A DNA stretch of 64,000 nucleotides, from assembly GCA_964036045.1 (NCBI GenBank), contig OZ038378.1, positions 60,301,408 to 60,365,407 on the forward strand, read 5' to 3'. The stretch comes from Eutreptiella sp. 'Long Island Sound 2002' (lineage: Eukaryota > Euglenozoa > Euglenophyceae > Eutreptiales > Eutreptiaceae). Both the position numbers and the translations under genes were made by a program. The notes under the pieces were generated by a model that worked only from the letters and a program-made list of their open reading frames with translations, did not search any database and had not been told where the DNA came from. Shown here in pieces: positions 63,999-64,000 of this stretch (the stretch's first letter is position 1; every line of letters begins with the position of its first letter).

Positions 63999-64000
63999 AA

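Larger units (their letters stand above)
57336..64000 (-). mobile_element. Ty3/gypsy chromovirus-like retrotransposon, minus-strand copy, partial and defective
   Basis: This has the same domain order as element 1, read leftward, from the end of the Dam/DIRS-like domain (at 64000) through RT, RNase H, integrase, chromodomain, downstream ORF and tail. It is more diverged from the plus-strand copies than they are from each other. It lacks their shared lesions but has its own set, including substitutions of catalytic residues. Confidence 0.88.

Overview
The window is eukaryotic and consists almost entirely of repeats. I see no host housekeeping gene, no rRNA and no convincing tRNA. It holds broken Ty3/gypsy (chromovirus-type) retrotransposons, a decayed APE-type LINE, a small non-autonomous LTR retrotransposon, a gag-like fragment and long GT/GC-rich minisatellites. 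The pol and gag-like proteins remind me, from memory only, of retroelements in dinoflagellate (Symbiodiniaceae-type) genomes. An alga or other protist with a large transposon-rich genome fits. I cannot prove the lineage from the sequence.

The main structural fact is a tandem segmental duplication. Positions 1-21177 align with 24222-45397 at a nearly constant offset of about 24.22 kb and roughly 1-2 % divergence in the stretches I compared. The sequence after the left copy (21178-24221, a truncated gag-like gene plus AT-rich DNA) does not follow the right copy. The unit therefore runs 21178-45397, and the left copy begins before the window. Each unit contains, in order: an AT-rich block with a 183-aa ORF; a GT-rich block made of a 1.73-kb tandem pair; a GC-rich spacer with a perfect 13-bp hairpin; a roughly 3-kb minisatellite built on a hairpin-forming core; a CTGTCGC minisatellite; a Ty3/gypsy element (gag-like region, Dam/DIRS-like domain, RT, RNase H, integrase, chromodomain, downstream ORF and tail); and a 5'-truncated second gypsy copy interrupted by a 592-bp insertion with a 17-bp target duplication.

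Right of the duplication, the gypsy tail is split by a 2.9-kb LTR retrotransposon (45996-48922). It has 472-bp LTRs, a 5-bp target duplication and an intact 436-aa coiled-coil ORF but no pol. Next comes one arm of an inverted repeat with a candidate polypurine tract and LTR start (48928-49782), a minus-strand LINE relic (49783 to about 55950; APE, RT, RNase H, zinc finger), unexplained AT-rich DNA, the second inverted-repeat arm (56478-57335) and a third gypsy copy on the minus strand that leaves the window at 64000. The right third is thus an interrupted palindrome of two gypsy 3' ends facing a central LINE.

All pol copies are dead, but their lesions differ. Some are shared by both duplicates (integrase catalytic Glu codon turned into TAA; RT/RNase H frameshift), some are private, and one TAG is shared by four copies. 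This gives a relative chronology: gypsy insertion and partial 3' tandem duplication, then the 592-bp insertion, then the 24-kb duplication. The one full-length, uninterrupted retroelement reading frame left is the coiled-coil ORF of the small LTR element.
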